A stretch of 39,862 bases of DNA from Leptolyngbyaceae cyanobacterium SM1_4_3 (lineage in GTDB: Bacteria; Cyanobacteriota; Cyanobacteriia; Elainellales; Elainellaceae). The stretch is from assembly GCA_012031415.1 (NCBI GenBank), contig JAAUTN010000020.1:1-39862 (forward strand), given 5' to 3'. The position numbers and the translations under genes were made by a program. The notes below the pieces were generated by a model, which was not told where the DNA came from, ran no database searches, and saw only the letters and a list, made by a program, of their open reading frames with translations. This document shows positions 17,903-27,721 of this stretch, one piece after another (the first letter of the stretch is position 1; each line of letters begins with the position of its first letter).

Positions 17903-18673
17903 CTATTGTCCTAAATAGGCTTCCAGTACTTGAGTATTCTTCTGTACTTCAGTAGGAGTGCCAGAGGCCAGGTTACGGCCTTCTGCTAAGACCCAGACGC
18001 GATCGCACAAAGACATGATTACGTCCATATTATGCTCAATTACCAGAAACGATAATCCTTCCCGGTTCCACTGGACGATGTGTTCGCAGATTTTGTTGAT
18101 TAGCGTCGGGTTAACTCCGGCAGCAGGTTCGTCTAGCAGAATCAATTTGGGTTGCACCATCAAGGCTCTAGCAATTTCTAACAGCTTGCGTTGACCGCCT
18201 GACAGTGCCCCAGCATATTCCTGAGCCATGTGAGACAGCCCAACCGACTCCAGAATTTCGCTAGCGCGTTCTCGTTGCGATCGCTCCTCTTTAAGTACCC
18301 GCCCTGGATGAAACCAAACATTCCAAAAGTTTTCGCCGGACTGTTGCTGAGTCGCCAGCAACATATTTTCCATCACCGATAGGCGAGATAAGACGCGGGC
18401 CACCTGAAAGGTTCTGACCATTCCCTGTTGAGCAATTTGGTGAGGCTGCAACTGCTGAATCGGCTCACCATCAAAGACTATCTCACCGCTATCGGGGCGA
18501 ATGAAATTAGACAGTAGGTTAAACAGGGTTGTTTTACCTGCGCCGTTTGGCCCGATTAGCCCAGTGATGCTGCCTTTAGGTACTTCGATAGAGGCATTAT
18601 CTACTGCTTTGATGCCGCCGAAGCTTTTGTAAAGATTTTTAGCGGATAGAAGGGAATGTGAATTATCGGCCAA
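17903..18673 (-). CDS. Branched-chain/hydrophobic amino-acid ABC transporter ATPase (LivG/NatA type)
   Basis: A 256-aa ATPase. Walker A is LIGPNGAGKTTLFN (about residues 37-50). The ABC signature is LSGGQRKLLE, Walker B is LILLDEPAAGVNP, and the H-loop is IEHNMDV. The insert after FQVARVLSRLSVMENML is typical of the LivG subfamily of HAAT transporters. Its start overlaps the end of the permease gene by 11 bp, so the two are translationally coupled. Partners expected from the family (substrate-binding protein, LivH, LivF) are not in this window; scattered Nat genes are usual in cyanobacteria. Confidence 0.9.
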   Translation of the reverse strand: MADNSHSLLSAKNLYKSFGGIKAVDNASIEVPKGSITGLIGPNGAGKTTLFNLLSNFIRPDSGEIVFDGEPIQQLQPHQIAQQGMVRTFQVARVLSRLSVMENMLLATQQQSGENFWNVWFHPGRVLKEERSQRERASEILESVGLSHMAQEYAGALSGGQRKLLEIARALMVQPKLILLDEPAAGVNPTLINKICEHIVQWNREGLSFLVIEHNMDVIMSLCDRVWVLAEGRNLASGTPTEVQKNTQVLEAYLGQ

Positions 18674-19994
18674 GGGTTAGCTCCTCCTTCTTGCCCAAAA
18701 TGCCCTGAGGACGCAAAACCATCAGCACCATCAGCAATAGTCCAATGATCATGACGCGAAATGCACCGAGACGCGCATCATCCAGGGGAACGATGTCAGC
18801 CAGAATGAAGCGAGTCATTGTCTGGTATGCCCAGAAAATAGCGGCACCCAGTAGCGTACCCACATTGTTGCCTGCGCCGCCCAGAACCACAATCGTCCAG
18901 GCGTTAAATGTGACGAGCGGCTGAAAGTTATCTGGGTAAACCGTTGTGAGTTGCCAGGCATAGAGCGCTCCAGCGACTCCGGCGACCAAGCCCCCTAACA
19001 TTAGCGCTTGCAGTTTGTACCAAAAGACGTTTTTGCCGAGCGCTTTTGCCACTTCTTCGTCTTCGCGAATGGCTTTGAGGACACGGCCCCAGGGCGATCG
19101 CACCAGCTTTTGCAAGCCCCAAAAAATCAGTGCTACTACCAGCACCGAGATAAACATTAGCCCCGTCTTAATCGAGGTGCGCGAGTAGGTATAGATTGCA
19201 TGGGCGGCAAATTGGTAAATCCATAAACCTGTTACCAGGGAGAGCAAACAAGAGACCAGGGACAGTCCAGCAGACCAGTCTGGCAGGCGAGGAATAGTTT
19301 GTCGCGCCAGCCAGGTGTAGAGCGAAATAATTGCAACCAGAGCGCCCAGCAGAGTTAGACCGACCAACCAGGCGGGTATGCCTTCTGCTAGCTTAAGCTG
19401 ACGTGCCCCAATGACGGTTCCATAGAGCAGCAGTCCGAGCGAACCCAGGTAGCCTGATACTGCCAGGGAACTTCTGATGATTGCCTGGCGAGAAATTCCT
19501 TTGAGCCTTTGCCGTAGCCATTTCCACAACTGCCAGTAACCCAGCGCCACTACTCCAGTAAAAATAGCCAGCATCCCAATGCGCGTAAGCAACGTGGGAG
19601 CAAAGCCTTGTAAGGGGAGCGGAAAGCCTTGAACGCCAAATGCCCCGCGAGTTAGCCATTCTTCATTCAAGGCAACGAGTCGCACCATTTCTGAAACGCC
19701 AATCGTGACGATCGCCAGATAGTCTTCTCGCAGTCGCACCGTTGATAGCCCAATCAGTAGCCCCAGCAGGGCTGCAAAAATTGAGCCAATCAGCACACAG
19801 AGCGGCAGCCAGATCAGCAGCGGAAGGGGTACGTCGAGGTCACTCAGCAGCACTGTGACGTAGCCGCCGACGGCCATGAACGCAACGTGTCCAAAGTTAA
19901 TCAGTCCGGTAAAGCCCCACTGCAAATTTAGCCCTAAGCCAAATAGGGCAAAGATTGCAGTAAAGATGATGAGTGAAACAATGTAGCCTTCCAT
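18663..19994 (-). CDS. Branched-chain/neutral amino-acid ABC permease (LivM/NatC type)
   Basis: A 443-aa inner-membrane permease. The N-terminus has the LivM signature GLNLQWGFTGLINFGHVAF (about residues 22-40). The C-terminal half has the EAA-like loop GRVLKAIREDEEVAKALGKN and VVLGGAGNNVGTLLGA. It is longer than LivM proteins of about 300-380 aa because of a membrane-rich insert (about residues 150-280), which also seems present in cyanobacterial NatC. Stop and start overlap the ATPase gene. With that ATPase it should import neutral or branched amino acids, but the substrate cannot be read from sequence. Confidence 0.88.
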   Translation of the reverse strand: MEGYIVSLIIFTAIFALFGLGLNLQWGFTGLINFGHVAFMAVGGYVTVLLSDLDVPLPLLIWLPLCVLIGSIFAALLGLLIGLSTVRLREDYLAIVTIGVSEMVRLVALNEEWLTRGAFGVQGFPLPLQGFAPTLLTRIGMLAIFTGVVALGYWQLWKWLRQRLKGISRQAIIRSSLAVSGYLGSLGLLLYGTVIGARQLKLAEGIPAWLVGLTLLGALVAIISLYTWLARQTIPRLPDWSAGLSLVSCLLSLVTGLWIYQFAAHAIYTYSRTSIKTGLMFISVLVVALIFWGLQKLVRSPWGRVLKAIREDEEVAKALGKNVFWYKLQALMLGGLVAGVAGALYAWQLTTVYPDNFQPLVTFNAWTIVVLGGAGNNVGTLLGAAIFWAYQTMTRFILADIVPLDDARLGAFRVMIIGLLLMVLMVLRPQGILGKKEELTLGR

Positions 19995-20227
19995 GCCAAA
20001 TTTGAAGAGTGAAACGCTTGGCGATCGCCATCATTGCAGGCTCAGAAACACCCCAGGCGATTGACCAACTGTTCTGTTTATTTAATATTGCGTATGAATT
20101 GTACCGCATTCAGCGAGGCAGCCCGTATCACAGGAGACGCAATACTTGCTTGGAAGATGGATTAAGCTCTCGTTTCACACCTTCTCAAAAGGTAGATTCG
20201 TACAGTGCTACGCGCATACTTTGGGAC

Positions 20228-20279
20228 ACGTTTTTGTGTGAAAGCTCCCGCTGTGCAGGGGGCTTTCACACAAAAACGT
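20228..20279. repeat. Strong near-perfect hairpin between the transporter and pgi
   Basis: ACGTTTTTGTGTGAAAGC (20,228-20,245) is an exact reverse complement of 20,262-20,279. Inside it, one G-T and three G-C pairs extend the stem to 22 pairs, leaving an 8-base loop. It lies 233 bp from the permease start and 111 bp from the pgi start, between divergent genes, so it is not a 3' terminator of either. It may be a palindromic mobile remnant or a leader structure for pgi. Confidence 0.75.
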
Positions 20280-20390
20280 CTTAATCAAGGCGTGTAGCGC
20301 CATAAAACCTAAACTCTATCCTTATGTTTCTCAAAGGTTTGGGCATGAGTCGCTAAACTGTGATTGACCCACTATGAGTTGAAATTTGCT

Positions 20391-21976
20391 ATGGATGCCG
20401 CTGCACTCTGGCAACGTTACCAAGACTGGCTTTACTACCATGAGGGATTGGAGCTTTATCTCGATGTCAGTCGAATGCGGTTTGATGACGAATTTGTAGC
20501 GATGTTGCAGCCTAAGTTTGAAAAGGCTTTTCAGGATATGGCGGCGTTGGAGAAGGGGCGATCGCCAACCCTGACGAAAACCGCATGGTGGGGCACTATT
20601 GGCTGCGCGACCCAGAACTAGCCCCCACCCCAGAATTAAAGCAAGATATCCTCGACACGCTAGAGCAGATTCGCACCTTTGCTCAGAGAATTCACAGCGG
20701 CGAGATTCATCCGCCCCAGGCAGAAAAATTTACTGATATTCTCTCCATTGGCATCGGCGGTTCTGCCCTTGGTCCAGAATTTGTCGCAGAGTCTCTGTCT
20801 CCGGTCTTTCCACCCCTGAACATTCACTTTATTGACAACACCGACCCCGCAGGAATCGATCGCATTTTGGCGCAACTGCAAGACCGACTTTCTACCACGC
20901 TGGTGATTACCATTTCCAAGTCGGGCGGCACGCCTGAAACACGCAATGGAATGTTAGAAATCAAGCACGCCTATGAAAAACAGGGGCTAAATTTCAGTCA
21001 ATATGCGATCGCCACCACAGGCAGAGGCAGCAACCTGGACAAAATAGCGCAAGCCGAGGGGTGGCTGGACAGCTTCCCGATGCACGACTGGGTGGGTGGA
21101 CGCACCTCAGAACTGTCAGCTGTCGGTCTACTTCCCGCCGCCCTTCAGGGAATTGGCATCGACGCGATGCTAGCTGGCGCAAAAGAAATGGACGCTGCCA
21201 CCCGCGTACCCGACATCAAAGGCAACCCAGCCGCACTGCTGGCACTGTCCTGGTACTTTGCTGGAAACGGGAAGGGCGAAAAAGATATGGTCGTTCTGCC
21301 CTATAAAGACAGCCTACTGCTGTTCTCGCGCTATTTGCAGCAGCTTGTAATGGAATCTTTGGGCAAGGAAAAAGACCTGGCTGGCAACACGGTCTATCAG
21401 GGCATCGCGGTTTACGGCAACAAAGGCTCAACTGACCAACACGCCTATGTGCAGCAGTTGCGAGAAGGCGTACCCAACTTTTTCCTTACCTTTATTGAGG
21501 TGCTAGAAGACCGCGAGGGTGAATCTGTTACAGTCGAACCAGGCGTAACCTCTGGAGACTACCTTTCCGGGTTGCTTCAAGGCACCCGTCAGGCACTCTA
21601 CGAAAATCAGCGAAACTCAATCACAGTCACAATTCCTGAAGTGAACCCTTACACGGTTGGGGCGCTGATTGCGCTGTATGAACGAGCAGTCGGTTTCTAC
21701 GCCTCCCTGGTTAACATCAACGCTTATCACCAACCTGGCGTTGAGGCAGGCAAAAAAGCAGCGGCGGCAGTTTTAGACCTGCAACGGCGAGTGGTTGAAG
21801 TTTTGCAAGAAACGGGACAGTCTATCCGCCTGACTGACCTGGCTGAAAAAGTTAACGCTTCTGACAAAATCGAAATCATTTATAAAATCGTCCGACATCT
21901 CCACGCAAATCAGCGCGGAGTAAGTTTGAGCGGCGACCCTAGCAAGCCTGAAACGCTGGCGATCGCCCGTAAGTAA
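20391..21976 (+). CDS. pgi: Glucose-6-phosphate isomerase; frame broken by a 1-base deletion
   Basis: Interconverts glucose-6-P and fructose-6-P. Frame 1 (from ATG 20,391) gives [21 protein letters not shown] to about 20,558. The second frame continues with [19 protein letters not shown]. The catalytic regions are present: [24 protein letters not shown], and the C-terminal [15 protein letters not shown]. One lost G at 20,555-20,558, directly before the HIP1 octamer, explains the shift; restoring it gives [13 protein letters not shown] and a 528-aa protein, the usual cyanobacterial length. The gene is probably functional and the loss a sequence error, or else a recent mutation. Confidence 0.94.
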
Positions 21977-22022
21977 GCCGATTCAACCCTCTGGCATTTG
22001 ACTGGTATCCGAATCTATAAAC

Positions 22023-23225
22023 ATGGTGGAACAACTCAAGCCCCGCTATTCCCTGGCTTGGATTAACAAGCTGGCTGAAGTCCCCCAAGCCGAATGGGAT
22101 GCGCTGGCACTGCCACTCAAGACCCCGTTCTTGGAGTGGGAATGGCTCAACAACATGGAAACGTCTGGTAGCGCTACTGCCAAAGCAGGCTGGTTGCCCA
22201 ACCACCTGACGGTATGGCGCGATCGCACCCTAATTGCAGCTGCGCCTCTTTACCTGAAGGGACACAGCTACGGCGAATTTGTGTTTGATCACCAGTGGGC
22301 AGACCTATCCCAGCGACTAGGCATACAGTACTACCCCAAGCTATTGGGAATGTCGCCCTTTACCCCGACTGAGGGCTATCGCTTTTTGATTGCCCCCAAC
22401 GAAGACGAAGACGAGATTACAGAACTGATGGTAGAGGCGATCGACCATTTCTGTACCCGCAACCGCGTCTCCGGCTGCAATTTCCTTTATGTCGATCCGC
22501 AGTGGCGCGTGATGATGGAGCGACACGGCTTTGTCAGTTGGCTACACCACAGCTACATCTGGCAAAATCAGGGCTACCAAACCTTTGATGATTACTTGGG
22601 TGCATTTAACGCTAACCAAAGGCGCAACATCAAGCGAGAACGCAAGTCCGTTGAGAAGGCTGGCTTACGGTTGACGGTACTCACCGGAGATGAAATTTCT
22701 AAATCACTGCTTTCCCAGATGTATGCCTTCTATGGCGACACCTGCGACAAGTTTGGCTGGTGGGGCAGCAAATACTTGACCTGCCGCTTCTTTGAGCAAC
22801 TTTACCCCCATTATTGTCACCGGGTTGCTCTAGTCGCTGCCTATGACGAGCAAGGGCATCGACCCGTTGCAATGTCGTTTTGCCTGACCAAAGGCGATCA
22901 GCTTTATGGGCGCTATTGGGGCTGCTTAGAGGAATTTGACAGCCTGCATTTTGATGCGTGCTATTACACACCGATTGAGTGGGCGATCGCCCACAACATT
23001 CAAACCTTTGATCCGGGTGCTGGCGGCAGACACAAAAAAAGGCGAGGTTTCCCCGCTACCCCCAATCACAGCCTGCACCGCTTCTACGACAGCCGCCTGT
23101 GCCAAATTCTCAACTCCTACATTGGTGAAGTCAACCGCCTGGAACAGCAAGAAATCGACGCAATCAACCTCGATCTTCCGTTCAAACAGTGCCCTAACGA
23201 CTCCCTTCTGAACAGTGACCAGTAA
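22023..23225 (+). CDS. FemAB/GNAT-like acyltransferase of the COG3146 (DUF482) family
   Basis: A 400-aa protein. It opens with PRYSLAWINKLAEVPQAEWDAL, followed by TPFLEWEWLNNMETSGSA, the family's typical front. The GNAT-like core includes YFLYVDPQ-type strands, NQRRNIKRERKSVEKAGL, YAFYGDTCDKFGWWG and the C-terminal FDPGAGGRHKKRRGF. The family is annotated as peptidogalycan biosynthesis or N-acyltransferase without proven substrate. It begins 46 bp after pgi on the same strand and may be co-transcribed. Confidence 0.82.
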   Translation: MVEQLKPRYSLAWINKLAEVPQAEWDALALPLKTPFLEWEWLNNMETSGSATAKAGWLPNHLTVWRDRTLIAAAPLYLKGHSYGEFVFDHQWADLSQRLGIQYYPKLLGMSPFTPTEGYRFLIAPNEDEDEITELMVEAIDHFCTRNRVSGCNFLYVDPQWRVMMERHGFVSWLHHSYIWQNQGYQTFDDYLGAFNANQRRNIKRERKSVEKAGLRLTVLTGDEISKSLLSQMYAFYGDTCDKFGWWGSKYLTCRFFEQLYPHYCHRVALVAAYDEQGHRPVAMSFCLTKGDQLYGRYWGCLEEFDSLHFDACYYTPIEWAIAHNIQTFDPGAGGRHKKRRGFPATPNHSLHRFYDSRLCQILNSYIGEVNRLEQQEIDAINLDLPFKQCPNDSLLNSDQ

Positions 23226-23311
23226 CTACAGCCGTTTTCAATTGCCTAAGCTATGGTTTCTTGCGTAAATCCTCAAAACCTAAACATCCTTGAGCGTAAG
23301 GCGCTGTAAAA

Positions 23312-23370
23312 AATATGCCTGCCGTAGCAGGAATCAGGTTTAACCAAACTCCTACCACAGCAGGCATATT
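23312..23370 (-). terminator. Hairpin terminator for the RNA-binding protein gene
   Basis: AATATGCCTGC (23,312-23,322) pairs with GCAGGCATATT (23,360-23,370), with further partial pairing inside. On the minus strand the stem is followed by a U-rich stretch (complement of TAAAAAAT at about 23,307-23,314). It lies between two convergent genes, so it could also stop rightward transcription from the acyltransferase gene. Confidence 0.6.
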
Positions 23371-23453
23371 GCTACCACAACCAGTCCCTTGTCAGACGAG
23401 CAGCGTTAGACCGTCTTCGAGGCTAGCAATTAAGAAACTATAGAACCGCAGAA

Positions 23454-23924
23454 TTACGAGCTAGCAGTTTGGGTCGCAAGAAGCTGCTTTAGCTTTTCTA
23501 GCTCCTGGGCCCAACGTGGATCGGGCTGCACTGCTTCAGGCTCAGAAGAGCTTACCGCAGCAGGACGCTTGGACTTGCCGCCGCCACCACCTTTGCCGCG
23601 CTTGCTGGTAGGAGCAGGAGCATTACTGCTGCTGCTGGCTTCAACTTCACTTGCATCGCCCTCCTCTTTGCCTTTGGAGCGGGGCAGCGCCTTTTCAATT
23701 TTGAGGGCACTGTCTTTGAGGACGAAGCCGTTAAACTTCTCAATCAACTGGTCAGCTTGTTCGTCATTTTTGACGGTGACAAAGCCAAAACCGCGACATT
23801 TTCCAGTCTTGCGATCGGTGATGACTTTGGTAGAGACTGAATCATCAAATTCAGCAAATACAGCCTCTAGTTCCTGGCGTTCCAGCTCTCTAGGCAAATT
23901 GCCTACATAAAGACGAATAGACAT
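23454..23924 (-). CDS. RRM RNA-binding protein (Rbp type)
   Basis: A 156-aa protein. One RRM fills residues 1-82: RNP2 LYVGNLP at the start, RNP1 CRGFGFVTV near residue 44. The 75-residue tail is lysine-, glycine- and serine-rich (KRGKGGGGGKSKRP), more extended than the short Gly-rich tail of most cyanobacterial Rbp proteins, and ends with an amphipathic helix (WAQELEKLKQLLATQ). Rbp proteins bind RNA in cold stress and mRNA localisation to thylakoids. No rpsU gene is adjacent. Confidence 0.92.
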   Translation of the reverse strand: MSIRLYVGNLPRELERQELEAVFAEFDDSVSTKVITDRKTGKCRGFGFVTVKNDEQADQLIEKFNGFVLKDSALKIEKALPRSKGKEEGDASEVEASSSSNAPAPTSKRGKGGGGGKSKRPAAVSSSEPEAVQPDPRWAQELEKLKQLLATQTASS

Positions 23925-24117
23925 AGAACAAAGATACCTCTAGACTTTGGAGTCGAACAAATTTGCTAAAAAGTGCTGCTTTGGGACTGGCTAAGGATAG
24001 AGAGCAGGGTCACTAAACTGTAAGACTCGATGAAACTCAATTAGTTGACACTTTGACCAAACTTCAGCAACACATCACCTTAGTGGATACTATTGAACAT
24101 TCTCTCTGGGGGACTTC

Positions 24118-24318
24118 ATGCTCAAGAGGGAAATAAGGCTTCCGATAATGACTCAGCGACCTCAACAGTTCTCGAAGCATGAAGTTCAGGAGCCTAACTG
24201 CGACTCTTCCACCTCAAAATGTCTGCGCCATCCACTAAATTACCATGACCTTAAATCTGGAGCTAGCTTAACCCCTAGTTCCAACGGTAGATTTCGATTT
24301 CTGAAGGAAAACCTGTAA
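24118..24318 (+). CDS. Possible small hypothetical protein
   Basis: A 66-aa frame (MLKREIRLPIMTQRPQQF...) with GGGGGA 5 bases before its ATG, a plausible ribosome site. It is polar and Ser/Pro-rich, with no recognised motif. The hairpin 47 bases downstream has its U tail on the other strand, so it does not support this frame. Confidence 0.2.
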   Translation: MLKREIRLPIMTQRPQQFSKHEVQEPNCDSSTSKCLRHPLNYHDLKSGASLTPSSNGRFRFLKENL

Positions 24319-24351
24319 TCCATAGGCAGCAGTTCCAGGAAGTACTGGAGA

Positions 24352-24390
24352 TTAATCAAACAAAAGCCAGCCTAACACTTTGGGCTGGCT
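24352..24390 (-). terminator. Terminator-like hairpin of a leftward transcript
   Basis: AGCCAGCC (24,365-24,372) pairs with GGCTGGCT (24,383-24,390) around a 10-base loop. On the minus strand it is followed by UUUUGUUUGAUU. No confident gene lies upstream on that strand, which suggests a small RNA or a small gene ending here. Promoter-like TTACAT and TATACC on the minus strand near 24,480-24,515 would give a transcript of roughly 120 nt. Confidence 0.5.
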
Positions 24391-24593
24391 GGACTTGCTG
24401 TGTTGGGAGGATAGAACCCGATACCAGAGCAGTGCGCCAGTGTCAGCCTGAAAAACTAGATCTGAGACCTGAGTCACGTCTAGGTATACTTGGTTTCTGT
24501 AAAGAAATGTAACATCTAACTCAGGTTTGTGCAACACTTCTTCATGCTACTCTGCCAGACTGCAAATGTGGAAATGAGAGTCAGTGCGATATA

Positions 24594-24639
24594 CCCCACT
24601 CAAATAAGTGTGGGGACGTAACGAATTACGCCCCCACAC
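24594..24639. promoter_or_regulatory. Hairpin with mutually exclusive pairings
   Basis: GTGTGGGGACGTAA (24,608-24,621) pairs with TTACGCCCCCACAC (24,626-24,639) around a CGAA loop, with one mismatch. GTGGGG (24,610-24,615) can instead pair with CCCCAC (24,594-24,599). The three-segment arrangement resembles an attenuator, but no gene follows closely and the U tract (CTTTACCC) is poor. Confidence 0.4.
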
Positions 24640-24914
24640 CTTTACCCAATCGGTAGATGCAAATCAGAATATTCAGTATCCAAAAGAATTTCTTTGCGAT
24701 CTCTTCATCGTTCTTCTGGATTTGGCGATCGCCTCTCAAGCTTCACTCTACCGGATGAATACTTAAGCTGTAACTCTCTAGTATCAAGCATTCCAGGACT
24801 TGATTTAGGAGCGATCGCTACGTTTGAAGCTCTAATATTACTTGAACTCTTTCAATCCTACAACCCCACTACCAATATTTCTGATGTGCTTTTGGATGCC
24901 ACTTCTAAAGCAAA

Positions 24915-25235
24915 TTACGGATTCTGCTCCGGTTTGCGAATTGTAAACGAAATAGAATGCTGCGACGACAGCTTTGGAGGCGTGAGGTGAGGAAGCTGAG
25001 GTGAGGGTCGGGGGGAAGAAGAGGGGGAAGTAGGGATAGGGGAGGAAGAGGGGGCGTTCTCTGTGAGGGTTGGGGAGTTAGGGGGGGAGGGTTTGAAGGA
25101 TTTTGGAGAGGGGCTTTGCCAGGGCAAACCTGCGGCTCTGTGGCGATTGGAGGCGATCGCCAGCAGCAGCCCCGCCACTATCAGAGCAGGCAGAGGCAAT
25201 ACGAACCCCTGTAACGATTGAGAGAGTTCTATCAT
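24915..25235 (-). CDS. Possible single-pass membrane protein with Pro/Ser-rich tail
   Basis: From the ATG at 25,235 the product is 106 aa, starting MIELSQSLQGFVLPLPALIV, with one hydrophobic segment (LPLPALIVAGLLLAIAS). The tail is Pro/Ser-rich, encoded by the G/A-rich low-complexity DNA, and ends with a basic stretch. Longer starts at 25,292 or 25,274 are possible. The membrane segment followed by a basic residue cluster looks real; the repetitive tail may be chance. Confidence 0.33.
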   Translation of the reverse strand: MIELSQSLQGFVLPLPALIVAGLLLAIASNRHRAAGLPWQSPSPKSFKPSPPNSPTLTENAPSSSPIPTSPSSSPRPSPQLPHLTPPKLSSQHSISFTIRKPEQNP

Positions 25236-25501
25236 TTCCAGAAAAATTACAAAGAAAGTATCCCAGAGTTGCATTTCTAACCCAGATTTCAACCCCGATT
25301 AGAATCAGGGGCTTGCAGCGATGCGATCGCTTAGATTTCGCCTCGTCTGCATGAGTCCTGCACATATCTTATTTGCAAATTTGATAAATATGAGCGTTGT
25401 CAAATTCCAAATTGCTCCTTCTGTGAGGACGGCGCTACGGGCTTTGTTTAGACGTTAGACTAGCTCTGGTTACTGGGAGCGATCGCCAGTGGAGAAAACC
25501 T

Positions 25502-27633
<2,132 letters not shown>

Positions 27634-27669
27634 AGAGTGTATGCGTTTCTGTGGACTGAAAGCGTTTTG

Positions 27670-27692
27670 ATTACGGCTTTTTTAGCTGTAAT
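27670..27692 (+). terminator. Weak hairpin after ligA
   Basis: ATTACGGCT (27,670-27,678) pairs with AGCTGTAAT (27,684-27,692), allowing one G-U pair, around a T5 loop, 37 bases after the ligA stop. The downstream tract is not U-rich, so termination efficiency is doubtful. Confidence 0.3.
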
Positions 27693-27721
27693 GGTGTAAA
27701 AATCACGGTTATTCAACAAAT

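Larger units (their letters stand above)
23925..25501. other. Long gene-poor stretch with several hairpins
   Basis: About 1.6 kb without a confident gene. It holds a weak 66-aa ORF (24,118-24,318), a minus-strand hairpin with a U tail (24,352-24,390), a strong hairpin with an alternative pairing (24,594-24,639) and a low-complexity minus-strand ORF (24,915-25,235). The stretch 24,987-25,100 is extremely G/A-rich. It may carry small RNAs or decayed genes. Confidence 0.5.

Noticed and set aside
24395-24475. tRNA-like sequence on the minus strand (GGGTTCTATCC resembles a T-loop)
   Set aside because: No cloverleaf, anticodon stem or acceptor pairing could be built.
24694-24990. TTG-started 98-aa frame
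   Set aside because: Weak start, no ribosome site, odd composition, no known motif.
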